Shown here: one piece after another, positions 10,409 to 21,856 of the stretch
Layout of the letters: the number at the start of each line of letters is the position of its first letter
Position numbering within the stretch: the stretch's first letter is position 1
From: Mesorhabditis belari
Lineage: Eukaryota; Nematoda; Chromadorea; Rhabditida; Rhabditidae
NCBI GenBank assembly: GCA_958450365.1
Contig: CAUEEP010000742.1
Span: 4,755,001 to 4,819,000 of the forward strand
Reading direction: 5' to 3'
DNA: 64,000 bases
The notes under the pieces: model-generated
What the model saw: only the letters and a program-made list of their open reading frames with translations
Told to the model about the DNA's origin: nothing
The model's database searches: none
Translations under genes and position numbers: made by a program

Positions 10409-13400
10409 TTGTCTGTCTGCTTGTCTGTCTGTCTGTCTGTTGCTCTGTCTGTGCGGGCATTTGTCACAGCCATTTTTGGACCAATAAAGCTAAAATTTCT
10501 TTCGAAAACCTTAGAATATATTGTAGTTATGCTGGCTAAAACAACTTTAAAAGACTAAGCTCCAGTGAAAGATCGGGGAATCAAACCCGGACCTTGTGCC
10601 TGGTAGAGAAAAACGCTACCGACTGGGCTACGGCGACACAATGAGGAGGCCCCAAAACCACCCCAAAACATCCCGTTAGGCGGGTTTTTCGGCTGGTAGT
10701 AGATTAATCAACTCACCGGCAGATACTCAAGTGGAATGTCTGGATTGAGGAAATGGGAATGCGTCTGGGCCACCTAAATCTAACAATGATTATTTAGATC
10801 TTTGATTTATATTCAAATATCTTCAGGCTTTATAGAACTAGCCGTTTTACTCCTTTCCAAAGCCTGAGTGGCCAACTTTTGTTGTTCGGTGATCCACGAC
10901 TCCGAGCTTGGATCCATTCCCGCGGGTGGTGGAGCACTAAAACAGCACTAGTCTGACAAGCTTGTCAAAAGCTGGATACTCTACGACAGTACTGTATTTA
11001 GTCAACTACAGTACTAGTCAACTACAGTACTCTAAAAGAAAGCAAGCACACCCATTACTCCTAAAAGTTTATCTCTCAAATCCTCAAGCCACCATTGAAG
11101 CGAAAATTCGGAGCACTTTCTTTCTTTCTCTTTCTCTAAAACTCACACAAACATCCCAGAGTCCTCTAAAAAGCTCAAATCTTTGTAGAATTTCCATTTC
11201 ACAGCCTAAAATAACAAATTAGACTCTCGTTGACAAATTAGACTCTCGTCAAATTAGACTTTCACTCAACTCACTCGAGTTTTATCAGCCAACAACCGAT
11301 TCCTCTCTCTTTTATATGAATCTCGAAGAATTTTCCATTGAACTTTCAATTGATCAACTTAAAAACAAGAATTTTTAAGGACAAAAATTTCCTTTTCACC
11401 GGTGAAATTCCATTCAGGAAAGAACTGATTCATCTTAGCGGTGATTGCCGCCCAATCACGAAATTTTCGATCTTCAGAGTTCTGAAATTAAGTTCGATTT
11501 TCTTTCTTTAAGAGTAAGAGTCTTTTTGCTTTTTGTAATAAGCTTTGAAAAAAGCTTTATCAGCTCAGATTATTTATAAAATATTCTCAAATCTTACCAC
11601 ATAAGCACTCCAAATAGGTAGTGAGGCGGCGATCATTTGAATGAAAGTTCTCTTCATCGCGTCAATCATCACTCGACTGGCTGGGTTTAAGCGATGGTTA
11701 ACTAAAGGAATTTCGATTTTTTTTTAGCTTTTTTAGCTTTTTTAGCTTTTTTAGAAGTTTTCCCTAGAGATATCCTGATAAAAGTGCTTTGGTTTCAGCT
11801 TGAAATAAAAGAAAATCAATGTCGGTATTAACGTTGAAAAACTACAGAAAAACTCGTGAAATCTAATAGTAAACTTTCTAGTTTTCATCAAAACTAGCTC
11901 TGATTCTTATAGTTTTTATTTCAACTTCAATATTTCAAGTTTCAAGTCTCAATTTTTCAGATTTAAATAATACTTTACTTTGAACTTACATTCCTCGGCC
12001 ACTCGCATCATTGTGTCTTTCTGAAGCTCAATTAAGCCCGATAATGAAGTGATGTTGAAAAGGAATACTCAAGATAGTATTTTTTCGATTATTTTCGATT
12101 GGATGCTGCTCGGTGGGGAAGCCAGAGCAGGCACGCAGCGCACGGCGACACACAGGCGTCGCGGCATCACTTCAGTGGGGCAGCTGCCCTTCTCCTCTTT
12201 TTCTTTTTTTCTCTTTCAGCGTCAATTCACCCCCTTCCTTTCCCCCATTCCCTGCGACCCCCAATACACACAACCATTCAACCATTCAACCAAAGAAAGA
12301 GAAAAGAACCCCTTTCTCTCTTTCACCCCTCTCCACCTCGATTCAAGAAACAGTTCAACGGACTAAAAACTACAAGTCCGCACTTCAGAGGGCCTAGATT
12401 GACCAAAATTGAGACAATCATTGATTTTTCTGAAGCCAATCAGATTATCACCGTTTAGATAAAGCATAAAGCTTCCGAGATAAAGCAAGAGAAACAGAGA
12501 AACGAAACGCTAACAGCTTTTAGTAGTCAAATTCAGATGCACGATCGCGGTCTCAACTTCGGTATCTATGAGGATTATGGTACAAAGACGTGCGGTGGTT
12601 TCCCAGGAAGTTATGGATATGTTGAGGTAAATATTAGGTTGTCCAGTTATGAATGCGCGCCTGCTCTTGAACAGCGTACCTTAGGGCTATACAATTTTAT
12701 CAAAACCTATTCTCTATATGTTGTTCAAGATTTCTTATTTATTACAACTTTTCGTGTTTTTGACGTTAAACTAATTCATTTTTGATTTAATTTCTGTGTT
12801 TAAATGACCGAGACGAAGTTTCGTCATCGTGCCAGTCTTTGTTATGACTTCAAATTGGGCAAAAATGCCGTTGAATCCCATCGAGATCTCTGCAGAGTAT
12901 TTGGCGAAGATGCTATTTCGGTCGCCGATGGTTTCAACGATTTCGAGAAGGAAATGAATCTTTGGAAGACGAAGACCACCAACGACGACCTCCTGCGATC
13001 GATAATGCAGTACTGAAGCAGGCGATAGAAATGGATCCTCGACAAACGACGCGTGAACTTGCAGAAATATTTAGAGTAAGCCCTCAAACCATTTCTGAGC
13101 ATTTAAATCAATTGGGGAAAACAAGCCGACAAGGGAAATGGGTTCCTCATCTTCTCAGCAATGCCGATAAAGCTACTCGTGTCACTATGGCGGGTATTCT
13201 TCTTCGTTTGGCAAAAAATACTGGGTTTTACGATGAAATACTTACTTGCGATGAAAAATGGATTCAATATGATAATTCTACACGAAAACGGCAATGGCTA
13301 GAACCTGGTGTGGAGCCAATACCAACACCAAAACCCGACTTCCTTGACAAGAAAGTAATGCTTACTGTCTGGTGGAATTCCCAAGGCATTGGGTATTTTG

Positions 13401-16400
13401 AGCTGCTGAAACCTGGGCAAACAATCACGGGTGAAACGTATGCACAACAATTGGAACGAGTGAACAATATATTGCTACAAAAAGGCCTTGATCCTTCAAA
13501 CATAAAGTTCATTCAAGATAACGCCCGTCCACACGTTGCAAAGATTGTTCAGGAAAAACTCGAAGAGTTGGGCTGGGAAACTCTCCCGCATCCGCCATAT
13601 TCTCCGGATATTTCGCCTTCGGATTACCATTTATTTCGCTCAATGCGAAGCCATTTGGCCGGAAACAAGTTCAAAGAAGTTCAAGAGGTCGAAAAATGGA
13701 TAGCCGACTTCTTTGCCTCAAAACAAGCCAATTTTTACGCGGAGGGAATTCATTCTTTGCATGGAAGATGGAAACAAATAATGTTAACAAATGGTGAATA
13801 TATTGTTGATTGAGCTGTTAAACTGTTGGTTTTAAAATAAAGAGTTGTTATCTTAAAAACGCGCATTTATAAATGGACAACCTATAACTATACCTATAAC
13901 TGGACAACCTAATAGTTTTGCTCTATGTTCTGCACAACTACAGCTCGTTTATCAAATTCATTACCCTTTCTGCTTTCAGAAAGACGCACAAACGTTTGCT
14001 GAGTGGGATGTCGATTACTTGAAGCTCGATGGATGCAATATTGATGAGGAAAAAATGCCGGCTGGTTTGTCGGCTAGAGTCCATATCAAACTTGTGAAAA
14101 TCTTCAGGTTACGCTCAAATGGAGCGCGCGTTGAACGCTACTGGACGTCAAATTGTTTACTCGTGCAGCTGGCCTGCCTATCTGATCGATCATCCAGAAA
14201 AGGTGAAAAACTATGAGAAAGTAGAAAGTTACTGTAAAGTTATTATAGTATTTTGAAGTGATCATCAGTAAGCTCTATTTCAACTTCTTTTCCCTAGGTC
14301 GACTACAAATTAATCGGTAAATCGTGCAATTTGTGGCGCAACTTTGATGACATCAACTCATCATGGGGATCGATTCGATCAATCATTGACTACTATGATC
14401 ACAATCAAGACAAACATATCCCAAGTCATGGACCAGGGCATTGGCATGATCCGGATATGGTAAGGGATTTGAATTTGAACAAATCAAATCCAATCTCTTC
14501 CAGTTGGTGATTGGAAACAGTGGAATCACCGAGGACATGGCGATCACACAAATGAGCATCTGGTCGATTTGGAGTGCGCCGTTGATCATGTTTGTGAAAA
14601 GATTTTCAAATCTGTAAAACTTCAAAAACATAAGGATTTTACAGGTCAAACGATCTGCGCACAATTGCCCCGAAATTCGCCCAAATTCTCCAGAATCGTG
14701 ACGTGATTGCCATCAATCAAGATCCACTTGGAATCATGGGAAGACTTGTCGCTAACGTGAGTTCATTTAAGAATGAACAAGTCGAAATCTAGAATCTTTA
14801 TCTAGAACTCTATAGATTCTAGATTCTAGATTCTAGATTCTAAATCTATATCTAGAATCCTAATCTAGAATTAAGTTTAACTAGACTTTAGACAACAGAT
14901 ATCGGTGTCTACGCCAAGCAAGTACTCCCCGGTGATGGTCAAAGTTACAGCTACGCCGTCGCTGTTTTCAATCGAAACACTAATTATGCTCAAGTGATTT
15001 AATTTACCTATAATTTAGCACGATTACCGTAGATTTTCTGTTATCTATTTAACCAAAATCATTCAGGATGTCTCTTTCTACCTCAAGGATATCGGTTTAA
15101 AATCATCAAGTGGATATCTAGTTGAGGATTTGTGGGATGGTGTCAAGTATGGTATCTTGAGGCCAGATGACAAGTTCTCGGTGAGTTGAAAGAAGTTGCA
15201 ATGAGCTTGCGACCTTTTTCCGAGAAAATCCTGGGTTGGCGCTTTAAAGCTTGGTAAAACTACCGTACCCACCGATTTGCGCGAAACTGCATTTTTTTCA
15301 TTTATTCTTTTTTGTTTTTTCAACGTTTCAAAACTTTTTCAACTAAAAAGTCACAAAAACAAAGCTTCCACCATAGAAAATGATAAAAACCACTTAAATT
15401 AACATTAGTTGGCATCAAGTTCGTGGAGCAGGTCGTCGGGAAGCAAGTGGGTCTAAAAAAACTCTACAAACAAAGCTTCCGCTACAGAAAATGCTGTTAA
15501 AAACGTAACTTAGTTTTATCCTCTTTGTTTCCTGCAAAAACAAATGCGAGCACATCAAAAAAACGCAAAAAGAATAAAATAAAATGAAAAAAAATGAAAT
15601 TTCGCGCAAATTAGGAAGCGGACGGTAGTTAGTATAGATAACAGACAAGTTATATCACTTGCGACCTTTTTCCGAGAAAATCCTGAGTTGGCGCTTTAAA
15701 GCGTGGCAAAACTACTTAATTTGCGCGAAATTTTTTCATTCTTGTTCATTTCATTTTATTTTTTTTGCGTCTTTCAACGTTTTTTCAACTAAAAAGTCAC
15801 AAAAACTAAGCTTCCGCCATAGAAAATGATGAAAAGCACTTAACTTAACATAGAAAATGATAAAAACCACTTAAATTAACATTAGTTGGCATCAAGTTCG
15901 TGGAGCAGGTCGTCGGGAAGCAAGTGGGTCTAAAAAACTCTACAAACAAAGCTTCCGCTACAGAAAATGCTGTTAAAAACGTAACTTAGTTTTATCCTCT
16001 TTGTTTCCTGCAAAAACAAATGCGAGTACATCAGAAAAACGCAAAAAGAATAAAATGACATGAACAAGAATGAAAAATGAAATTTCGCGCAAATTAGGAG
16101 GGGTACGGTAGTTTTACCACGCTTTAAAGCGCCAACCCAGGGTTTTCTCGGTAAAAGGTCGCAAGTGTTGCAATGAGCTCAAGTTGTGGGGTAGGCTAAT
16201 TTCCGCAATTTTTTTCGCGCAACTGGGTCATTTACGCAAGTCGCCATAACTTTCTTCTAAGTCGGCCAATCTTTATGATTTTGGTTTCATTTTGTATATC
16301 TCAATAAGTGCAACAAAATGAAACCAAAATCATAAAGATTGGCCGACTTAGAAGAAAGTTATGGCGACTTGCGTAACGACCCAGTTGCGCAAATGACCCT

Positions 16401-16768
16401 GTTGCGCAAAATAATTGCAAATAATTGCGGAAATTAGCCTACCCCCAAGTTGTTCAAGCAGAAGAGTAAGATATCAGCTTTCAGATCATTATTGATATTT
16501 CTACGGTTAAGACATTTGCGTTGATTGAGCTAGAGTGGCTTTAGCTCAAAATTGTATAGATGACTATAATTATTGAATTCATTGTGAATAATCGAAGGAA
16601 TAACTTGAATGAGACGCCTAATTTTTAAACTTGATAATCTCTCACCCGTCTCAGACTCGCGTCCGACCGACGAGCACCACACTGATCAAGGCCACCCTTG
16701 TCGACACAATCCACAAGAAACCCCAATTACTCTCAAATTCCGTTCGTTCTGCATACAATCGAGTATAG
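8654..16768 (+). CDS. gana-1: Alpha-galactosidase / alpha-N-acetylgalactosaminidase (GH27)
   Basis: Twelve in-phase exons give 427 aa, the usual GH27 size: 8654-8721, 9077-9192, 9263-9402, 12537-12626, 13980-14064, 14108-14202, 14298-14459, 14504-14589, 14645-14756, 14892-14993, 15067-15180, 16655-16768. A signal peptide (MKTLFLLLGVIGGGFG) is followed by the family start TPPMGWMSW. Further landmarks are GYKNVHVDDCW, NFGIYEDYGTKTCGG, YLKLDGCN (Asp nucleophile), GPGHWHDPDM (acid/base Asp region) and NQDPLGIMGR. The enzyme should remove terminal alpha-galactose or alpha-GalNAc from glycolipids and glycoproteins in lysosomes. The gene covers 8.1 kb for 1.3 kb of coding sequence because introns 1, 3, 4 and 11 hold satellite DNA, a nested antisense gene, a mariner and foldback elements. 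An ATG only 9 bases after a GTG in the same frame sets the start. Confidence 0.93.
8793..9043. repeat. (GTCA)n satellite in gana-1 intron 1
   Basis: A long GTCA/GTCG tetranucleotide array with occasional interruptions lies between exon 1 and the exon encoding TPPMGWMSW. The open frame through it (Ser-Gln-Ser-Val repeats) comes from the repeat and is spliced out. Confidence 0.9.
9476..12046 (-). CDS. Nested antisense gene inside gana-1 intron 3
   Basis: A chain of minus-strand exon-like blocks with correct splice sites lies inside intron 3 of gana-1. About 12046-11990 encodes LSGLIELQKDTMMRVAEE. 11701-11598 encodes LNPASRVMIDAMKRTFIQ..ASLPIWSAYV. 11481-11400 encodes RDWAAITAKMNQFFPEWNFT. Blocks near 10936-10860 and 10786-10727 follow, then one near 10080-9970 containing FWATLQQLFPEWGKD, one near 9755-9690 (RMDKFELLGQMVTQ), and a last one ending HKLRKATLQRKQKREL at the stop at 9476. 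The joins 11990/11701, 11598/11481 and 9690/9600 are in phase. Those around 10.0-11.4 kb are not settled, and no start codon was found. QFFPEW and QLFPEW suggest a duplicated exon. Family not recognised. It may be partly decayed. Confidence 0.5.
10349..10450. repeat. (CTGT/TTGT)n tetranucleotide array
   Basis: Tandem CTGTCTGT with TTGT variants in gana-1 intron 3. The open plus-strand frame reads Cys-Leu-Ser-Val repeats and has no gene support. Confidence 0.9.
10561..10640 (-). tRNA. tRNA-like relic
   Basis: On the minus strand, GTAGCCCAGTCGGTAGCG (A box and D arm) and CCGGGTTTGATTCCCCG (T arm, four of five pairs) sit at tRNA spacing. The anticodon and acceptor stems pair badly. Likely a tRNA pseudogene or SINE head. 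It lies in gana-1 intron 3, between exons of the nested antisense gene. Confidence 0.45.
12634..13912 (+). mobile_element. Nearly complete mariner transposon in gana-1 intron 4
   Basis: A 1279-bp element flanked by a TA duplication (12632-12633 and 13913-13914). The ends are TTAGGTTGTCCAGTTATGAA and its complement. The 3' end contains a second internal copy of the TGGACAACCTA tip (about 13874-13884), so the right end looks partly duplicated. It encodes a mariner transposase with one frameshift. It sits about 10 bases after the exon 4 splice donor of gana-1, in the same orientation as the gene. The deletion derivative at 34188-34633 belongs to the same family. Confidence 0.95.
12804..13813 (+). 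pseudogene. mariner transposase (DD34D), one frameshift
   Basis: The N-terminal helix-turn-helix part begins at 12804 (MTETKFRHRASLCYDF). The rest is read from a different frame between about 12920 and 13813. The shift lies near 12925-12935, inside the DNA-binding region. Catalytic motifs are intact: LTCDEKWIQYDN, FIQDNARPH and SPDISPSDYHLF, with exactly 34 residues between the second and third Asp, the mariner DD34D signature. The normal C-terminus is present (HGRWKQIMLTNGEYIVD). Apart from the frameshift the element looks young. Confidence 0.9.
15207..16170. mobile_element. Inverted-repeat element in gana-1 intron 11
   Basis: The left end TTGCGACCTTTTTCCGAGAA and following TCCTGGGTTGGCGCTTTAAA recur in reverse complement at about 16100-16166. 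The flanking GTTGCAATGAGC is present on both sides. Inside, two direct copies of an approximately 80-bp block (about 15378-15455 and 15853-15930, both with GTGGAGCAGGTCGTCGGGAA) occur. No transposase is seen. It is non-autonomous. Confidence 0.75.
16188..16445. mobile_element. Foldback element with 8-bp target duplication
   Basis: Near-perfect palindrome. GGGGTAGGCTAATTTCCGCA opens the left arm and the complement closes the right arm. It is flanked by the 8-bp duplication CAAGTTGT (16180-16187 and 16446-16453). An 8-bp duplication fits hAT-class insertion. It lies 20 bp from the element at 15207-16170. Confidence 0.85.
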
Positions 16769-16929
16769 TAAAGCTGTGTTCTTATTGTGTATTCTTATTT
16801 TCATTCACGACCATTCACTGCCCAAAAGAAACTTCTTTTTTTGTGTAACAAACGCTGACTGTGATTTCCTCTTGTTTATTGCAATAAATAATTTTATTTG
16901 ATTGAGAAAGGGCAAAACACAGTTCTTTT

Positions 16930-17000
16930 TAGATCCAATACGGTTCCAATACGGTTCCAATATGGTTCCAATACGGTTCTTTTTAGATCCAATACGGTTC
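16930..17000. repeat. Short tandem repeat, CCAATACGGTT unit
   Basis: Several copies of GGTTCCAATACGGTTCC and AGATCCAATACGGTTCC in the 3' flank of gana-1. The 16769-17210 gap otherwise shows no exon. Confidence 0.8.
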
Positions 17001-17210
17001 CAATACAAGCAAAACAATAAAATGATGAATTCTTGAATAAAACCCGTTCGAAAGTCGGTCAAACACATGCAAAAAAAGGTCATTAAAAAAACATTAAACC
17101 TGGAATGCAAATGTAGATTGATTATTAAAACAAGATAAATCAAAATGGCTATAAAAACTGTATTATAAAGATAGCTTGATTCAGCAATTGTATAAACACA
17201 AAAAAAAACC

Positions 17211-18726
17211 TTACTGAGGATCTGAGTTAAACAAAATCGGTGGAGTTGAACAAGAGGCGGCTAGCGGCGATTGGGGAACACTCGACGAGGCTGAGGTGGG
17301 AGTGGACGAGATTGGAATGGATAATGGAAAGGATTGCATTTGAGTGTTCCCGTGATTCATTGGTGGCGGTTTCCTCTTCCTTGGTGGTCTGGCTGGTGAA
17401 GGGTGCCCAACTTCTTTGGATCGATTCTCTTGTTGAGTGATCGATTGAATGAGTGGCACCATTCGCTTCTTCATTTGCTCCTCACTGCTGCCACCTGAAA
17501 GTAATGTTCTCGAGTAATGCGCTTTCGAAAATGCATCTATTTAAGAAAAGTATTGTAGTTAAACCGTTATTTTACATCCGATCAGTCTGATTTTTGATTT
17601 TTGACTGAGCCTTTTGATTTCTCATCGAATCATATCAAAATTGGACGGATTGAATGTAAACTAACGGTTTGACTACGATACTTTTCTCAAATAGATGCAT
17701 TTTAGAAAATGAAAGGAGGAAAATAGTCTATTGGAAAGTGTTTTGTATCGTAAAATTGTTCTTGCTTGTATAAAGCTAGTGTTAGATTCAGTAAATGAAG
17801 CGCTGAACTTCTACGCTTTCTCTATTTTCACTTTAATCACTCACCTTCATCATCTGGTATCTCCAATTGTGCAACAAAAAATTCATCATTACTTGCAAGA
17901 AGCTTATTGCAAAGAACTCGCTTTAATCTCTCCAAATAAACAATTTCCTTTTTTACGTGATAGAGACGATTTCTAAAAATTTGAATTGAATGATTCTCTA
18001 TTTTTTTTGAACGGGAACATTCAAGGGAAAGACTCGAAAAGTTAGCATAAAGTTGGGAGTGGGACAAATGCAACCTTTTTTTTGCGCACCCGGACATTTG
18101 TGCACCTTTTTTTCCGCACTTAGCCCATTAGCGCACCTTTTTTCGCGTTTTAAAAAAGCCCTAAAAGCTAATCTTAACCAATTTCTATTCCAAATGTTTT
18201 CTAGGTAATTTGAGGGTGTCAAATTCAAATTTTGACATAACAGAGCTTGTGGAACCAATTTGAAAGACAAAACGGCTAGATCAAATTACAGAAAATTGTC
18301 GATTTTTCTCTTTGTATAACTCCGTCCGTTTGTTTCCACAAGCTCTGATATGTCAAAATTTGAATTTGACACCCTCAAATTACCTAGAAAAAACAGCTTT
18401 TGGAATAGAAATTGGTTAATATTAGCTTTTTTAAAACGCGAAAAAAGGTGCGCTAATGGGCAAGGTGCGCAAATGTCCGGGTGCGCAAAAAAAAGGTCGC
18501 ATTTGTCCCACTCCCATAAAGTTAGCAGTTTTGTTCTTTCAGATTTCAGATAGCTTTTGTAGCTTTTACAATGATGAAAGTTAAACCAGTAAGAAGCGAA
18601 CCTCAACAAATTGTTGCTCTCCTGAATATAGGAATATTTTGCTTTCAGTGCTTCATACTTGATTACATATGGATCAAAAGTCGAACTTGTTTGCGGCTTT
18701 TCATCAATTATCATACGAGGATCCAT
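17211..18726 (-). CDS. Small coiled-coil nuclear protein, INO80E/TFPT-like layout
   Basis: Three exons (18726-18602, 17972-17845, 17494-17211) encode 178 aa. Residues about 25-75 form a predicted helix (YEALKAKYSYIQESNNLLRN, then HVKKEIVYLERLKRVLCNKL). An acidic patch (IPDDEGGSSEEQ) follows, then a basic Pro-rich segment (PARPPRKRKPPP), then a Ser/Pro tail. An N-terminal Tyr-x-x-Leu-x-x-Lys coiled coil followed by an acidic patch and a Pro/Lys/Arg tail is the layout of the small INO80 chromatin-remodelling subunits INO80E and TFPT. I infer a nuclear chromatin role from layout only. Intron 1 is expanded by the foldback element at 18055-18515. TAA follows directly after CAG, so a further intron at that CAG/GTAAGG cannot be excluded. 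Confidence 0.7.
18055..18515. mobile_element. Foldback MITE family 1, copy 1 (8-bp TSD)
   Basis: The left arm begins GGGAGTGGGACAAATGC and continues through TTTTTTTTGCGCACCCGG. The right arm is its complement. Almost the whole element is self-complementary. It is flanked by ATAAAGTT duplications (18047-18054 and 18516-18523). It sits in intron 1 of the coiled-coil gene. The open frames over it belong to the element. Confidence 0.9.
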
Positions 18727-19452
18727 AATGATAATTGATAAGCGCAAATAATTGATACAAACGAGTAATTGTTTGTAGAATTGGGTGAGCTGGGGTAAAA
18801 AAAAAAGGAGAGACACTCAATAAACAGACAAGGATGTCCACATTTAGAACACATAGACAATACGTTGATTGGAGTGTCTCGTAGCTGCTAGGGGTGTCTA
18901 GAGGAAAGAGAAATGCGTGCCCGAGGCATTCCCCTTTCGTTTCCTCTTTGCTCTACCGGTCACTCTTCTCCGCTTCCCCTCTTCTTTTCTGTGTAATCCC
19001 CCATCATCCTGACCATCCCCGCCCATTGATTCTCTTCTTTCTTCTCGTCTTTTCCCCCTTTTGTCGTACTTCCGTTACTCTATTAAATAGCTTTATACTG
19101 TCCAATCTTGGTCACCAAACTTTTCCATCAACTATTGTTCAACTCTTGGGTTATTTTCTTCTCCGCCAATCCAGCTATCTTTCCATTTTGCTCAGTTCAA
19201 CTTCTGAATTGCCTTCTTTACTTTAATTTTTGTCTACTTTAACTAATTACAAATTCTCTTAGCCAATAGCTTCCCTATTCTTCAGTTCTATTCAAAAAAA
19301 ATAACGTTTCTGATTGACGAAATGCTTATCTTTGAGAAATCGAACACTTTAAAACTCATTTATAACTTACTAATACGATTTAAAACTTTGTATTCTTATT
19401 TTTATTTAAGTTTAAATTTAGCATATCCTTTATATATGATTAACTTTAGGTA
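18727..19452. promoter_or_regulatory. Divergent intergenic region, pyrimidine-rich
   Basis: This separates the divergently transcribed coiled-coil gene and swan-1. It contains long CT-rich stretches (18930-19090) and an apparent trans-splice acceptor (AACTTTAG, 19443-19449) three bases before the swan-1 ATG. No TATA box was recognised. The short open frame at 18894-19226 has no support. Confidence 0.5.
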
Positions 19453-21572
19453 ATGTCGGTGGCCGTTGTCAACGGAACGCCTCCTCGAGCACAGGCTGCT
19501 CAAGCGCCTCGAAAATCGGAAATATATAGGTAAGGGAAGTTTATTAATTTGTTTTTTCTAAACTTATACTTTTATTTTCCAGGTATAACTCGAGTAAACC
19601 GGTCTTCTCGGCGGCTTGGTCGTGCAAAAAGGATACTCGGTTTCGATTAGCCGTTGGAAGCATTGTGGAAAGGGAACAACAGAATCGGGTAAGGCTTAGA
19701 TTAAGGTAGATAACAAATCTTAATCTAAAACTCTAAGGGATCAAGCTATTTAATCATTCAGATCTCCATTGTGCAACTGAACGAAGAAGGCGCGGAGTTG
19801 ATCGAAAGAGGGAATTTCAATCACGAATTCCCTGCTAACAATATCGAGTTCATCCCGGATCCGGTTAGTTGAATATTATTTTATTAATATTATTAGTATT
19901 ATTAATAATATGTGGGCTATTTCGTCGCATTTTAAGTGACTTTGTGATCTTTTATCTAGTACATTTTTCATGTCGTTTTCGCACTTTATTTCTTTCTGAA
20001 TAAAGTATTTATACATATTATTATTAATATTATTAATATTATTATTAATATTATTAATAATATAATAGCTCTTTTTATAAAATCCTTTTATGTATTAACT
20101 ATTTAGTTGAACAACTATCCGGATTTGTTGGCGACGAGTGCGGACGCTTTGAGAGTTTGGAGAATTTCCCCGGAAAACCTCGTCACTGAAGAGTGCTCTT
20201 TGTCAAATGTTCGTTTTGAAAACAAATTTATATGAATATTTTATCTAAAATTTGATTTTAGAACAAAAACGCGCAATTCTCAGCTCCGTTGACGAACTTT
20301 GACTGGAATGAGATCGACCCATCACTCATCGGCACGAGCAGTATCGATACAACTTGCACCATTTGGCAAATTGAGGTTAGATTTTAGTCTTTTAATATCA
20401 TTAAATTAAACCTAACCATTCTTATGGCCTTTTAAACCGAAATCCCATTGTTTAAACGTGTTTTGAAATTGTGTTTTTAGACGGGTCAAGCAATCGCCCA
20501 AATCGGCTCACCGCCATCCGTCTCCGGGACGGTGAAAACACAGCTGATCGCTCATGATAAGGTTTGAAAGAGATTTAGAAATAATACATTTACATTTTGT
20601 AAAGCATTAATCTAGAAATAGTTATGAGGATAGCCAAAAGAACCGAAATTTAGCCTGTTCACGACATCGCCTTCAGCAAACTCAACAATGGTAGGGACAT
20701 CTTCGCCACTGTAGGTTCGTGCTTTTTGTTGAGCTGTTATTGATTTCAATGCACATTTTAGGAGCTGACGGATCGGCTCGGATGTTCGACTTGAGAAATC
20801 TCGAACACTCGACAATTGTCTATGAAGATCCGGGCAAAAATCAACTAATGCGATTGGCGTGGAACAAGCAGAGCACACAGTATTTGGCCACTTTTGCGCA
20901 GGACTCGACTGAGGTTTGTTCAAATTGAAATAGAATAGAATAGAATAGCTATTGAGTGTTAAAACTTCAATCAAAGCCTTGTTCAGGTTGTGATCATCGA
21001 CATGCGAATCCCTTGCTCACCGATGGCTCGGCTGAAGAATCATCAAGGAGCGGTGAATGGGATCGCCTGGGCGCCACATTCGGGACAACACATATGCACA
21101 GCGGGTGGGTTTGTGTAAAACAAATTCTTACGGGAATTCTTAACTGTCGAGAAATTCTTAACTCTTTCAATTACAGGAGATGACCAACAGGCTCTCATCT
21201 GGGATGTTCAATGTATGCCCCGACCAGTCGACGATCCAATTTTGGCCTACTCGGCTGGAGGAGAGGTGAGTGTTCTAAATGGAAAAGTACACCAGAAATG
21301 ATAAAAAGATACTCAAGTACAAGATTGACTTTGATCAATGCTTATTGTTAGAACTTGTAGTTTGTAGCTTGTAGTTTGTAGCTTGTCGCTTGTGTCTTGT
21401 AGCTTGTGCCTTGTTAATACATAAAGTTAAAGGCCGTTTTTTTTCTACAAACATCCATAAATTCGATTGATTAACAACTCTATTTCAGGTAAATCAAGTT
21501 CACTGGGGCTCAGTTCACAATAATTGGATCTGCATCTGCTTTAACAAAACTCTCGAAATTCTCAGGGTTTAA
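19453..21572 (+). CDS. swan-1: WD40 protein, DCAF7/AN11 (SWAN) family
   Basis: Eleven in-phase exons give 361 aa: 19453-19529, 19583-19688, 19762-19863, 20107-20208, 20262-20375, 20481-20561, 20654-20714, 20762-20913, 20987-21104, 21177-21265, 21489-21572. Blocks diagnostic of the family are [108 protein letters not shown], and the C-terminus [15 protein letters not shown]. The family forms a beta-propeller scaffold (human DCAF7/WDR68, plant AN11/TTG1, C. elegans SWAN-1) binding kinases and, in worms, Rac-pathway proteins in the cytoplasm and nucleus. AATAAA at about 21752. A close tandem paralogue starts 285 bp downstream. Confidence 0.93.
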
Positions 21573-21856
21573 ATCCCACATTTTCCCTTCTAATTTCTCT
21601 TAAATTTGATCTCGAATCTCGCAAAAAAAATCGTATTTCGTTGTGAATCGTTCAATCTTTTTGTTTTTTGTTTTTTTGTTTTTTTTTGTTTTTGACCAAC
21701 TCTTCTCTTAATCTCGTGTCATGTACAGCTATTCTTTCCCTTAATAAATTTTTATTATGTTCGATTTTAAATTTTAATTGGTTTTTTTTAACCATTTTAT
21801 ATCTTGATATCAATCTTGTAATCCAAATTTACCTAATTGTGAATTGTTTCCTAGAA

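Noticed and set aside
12049..12458. Plus-strand frames of 94-119 aa with Ser/Phe/Pro-rich translation
   Set aside because: Three overlapping frames over a CT-rich stretch within gana-1 intron 3. Composition bias explains them.
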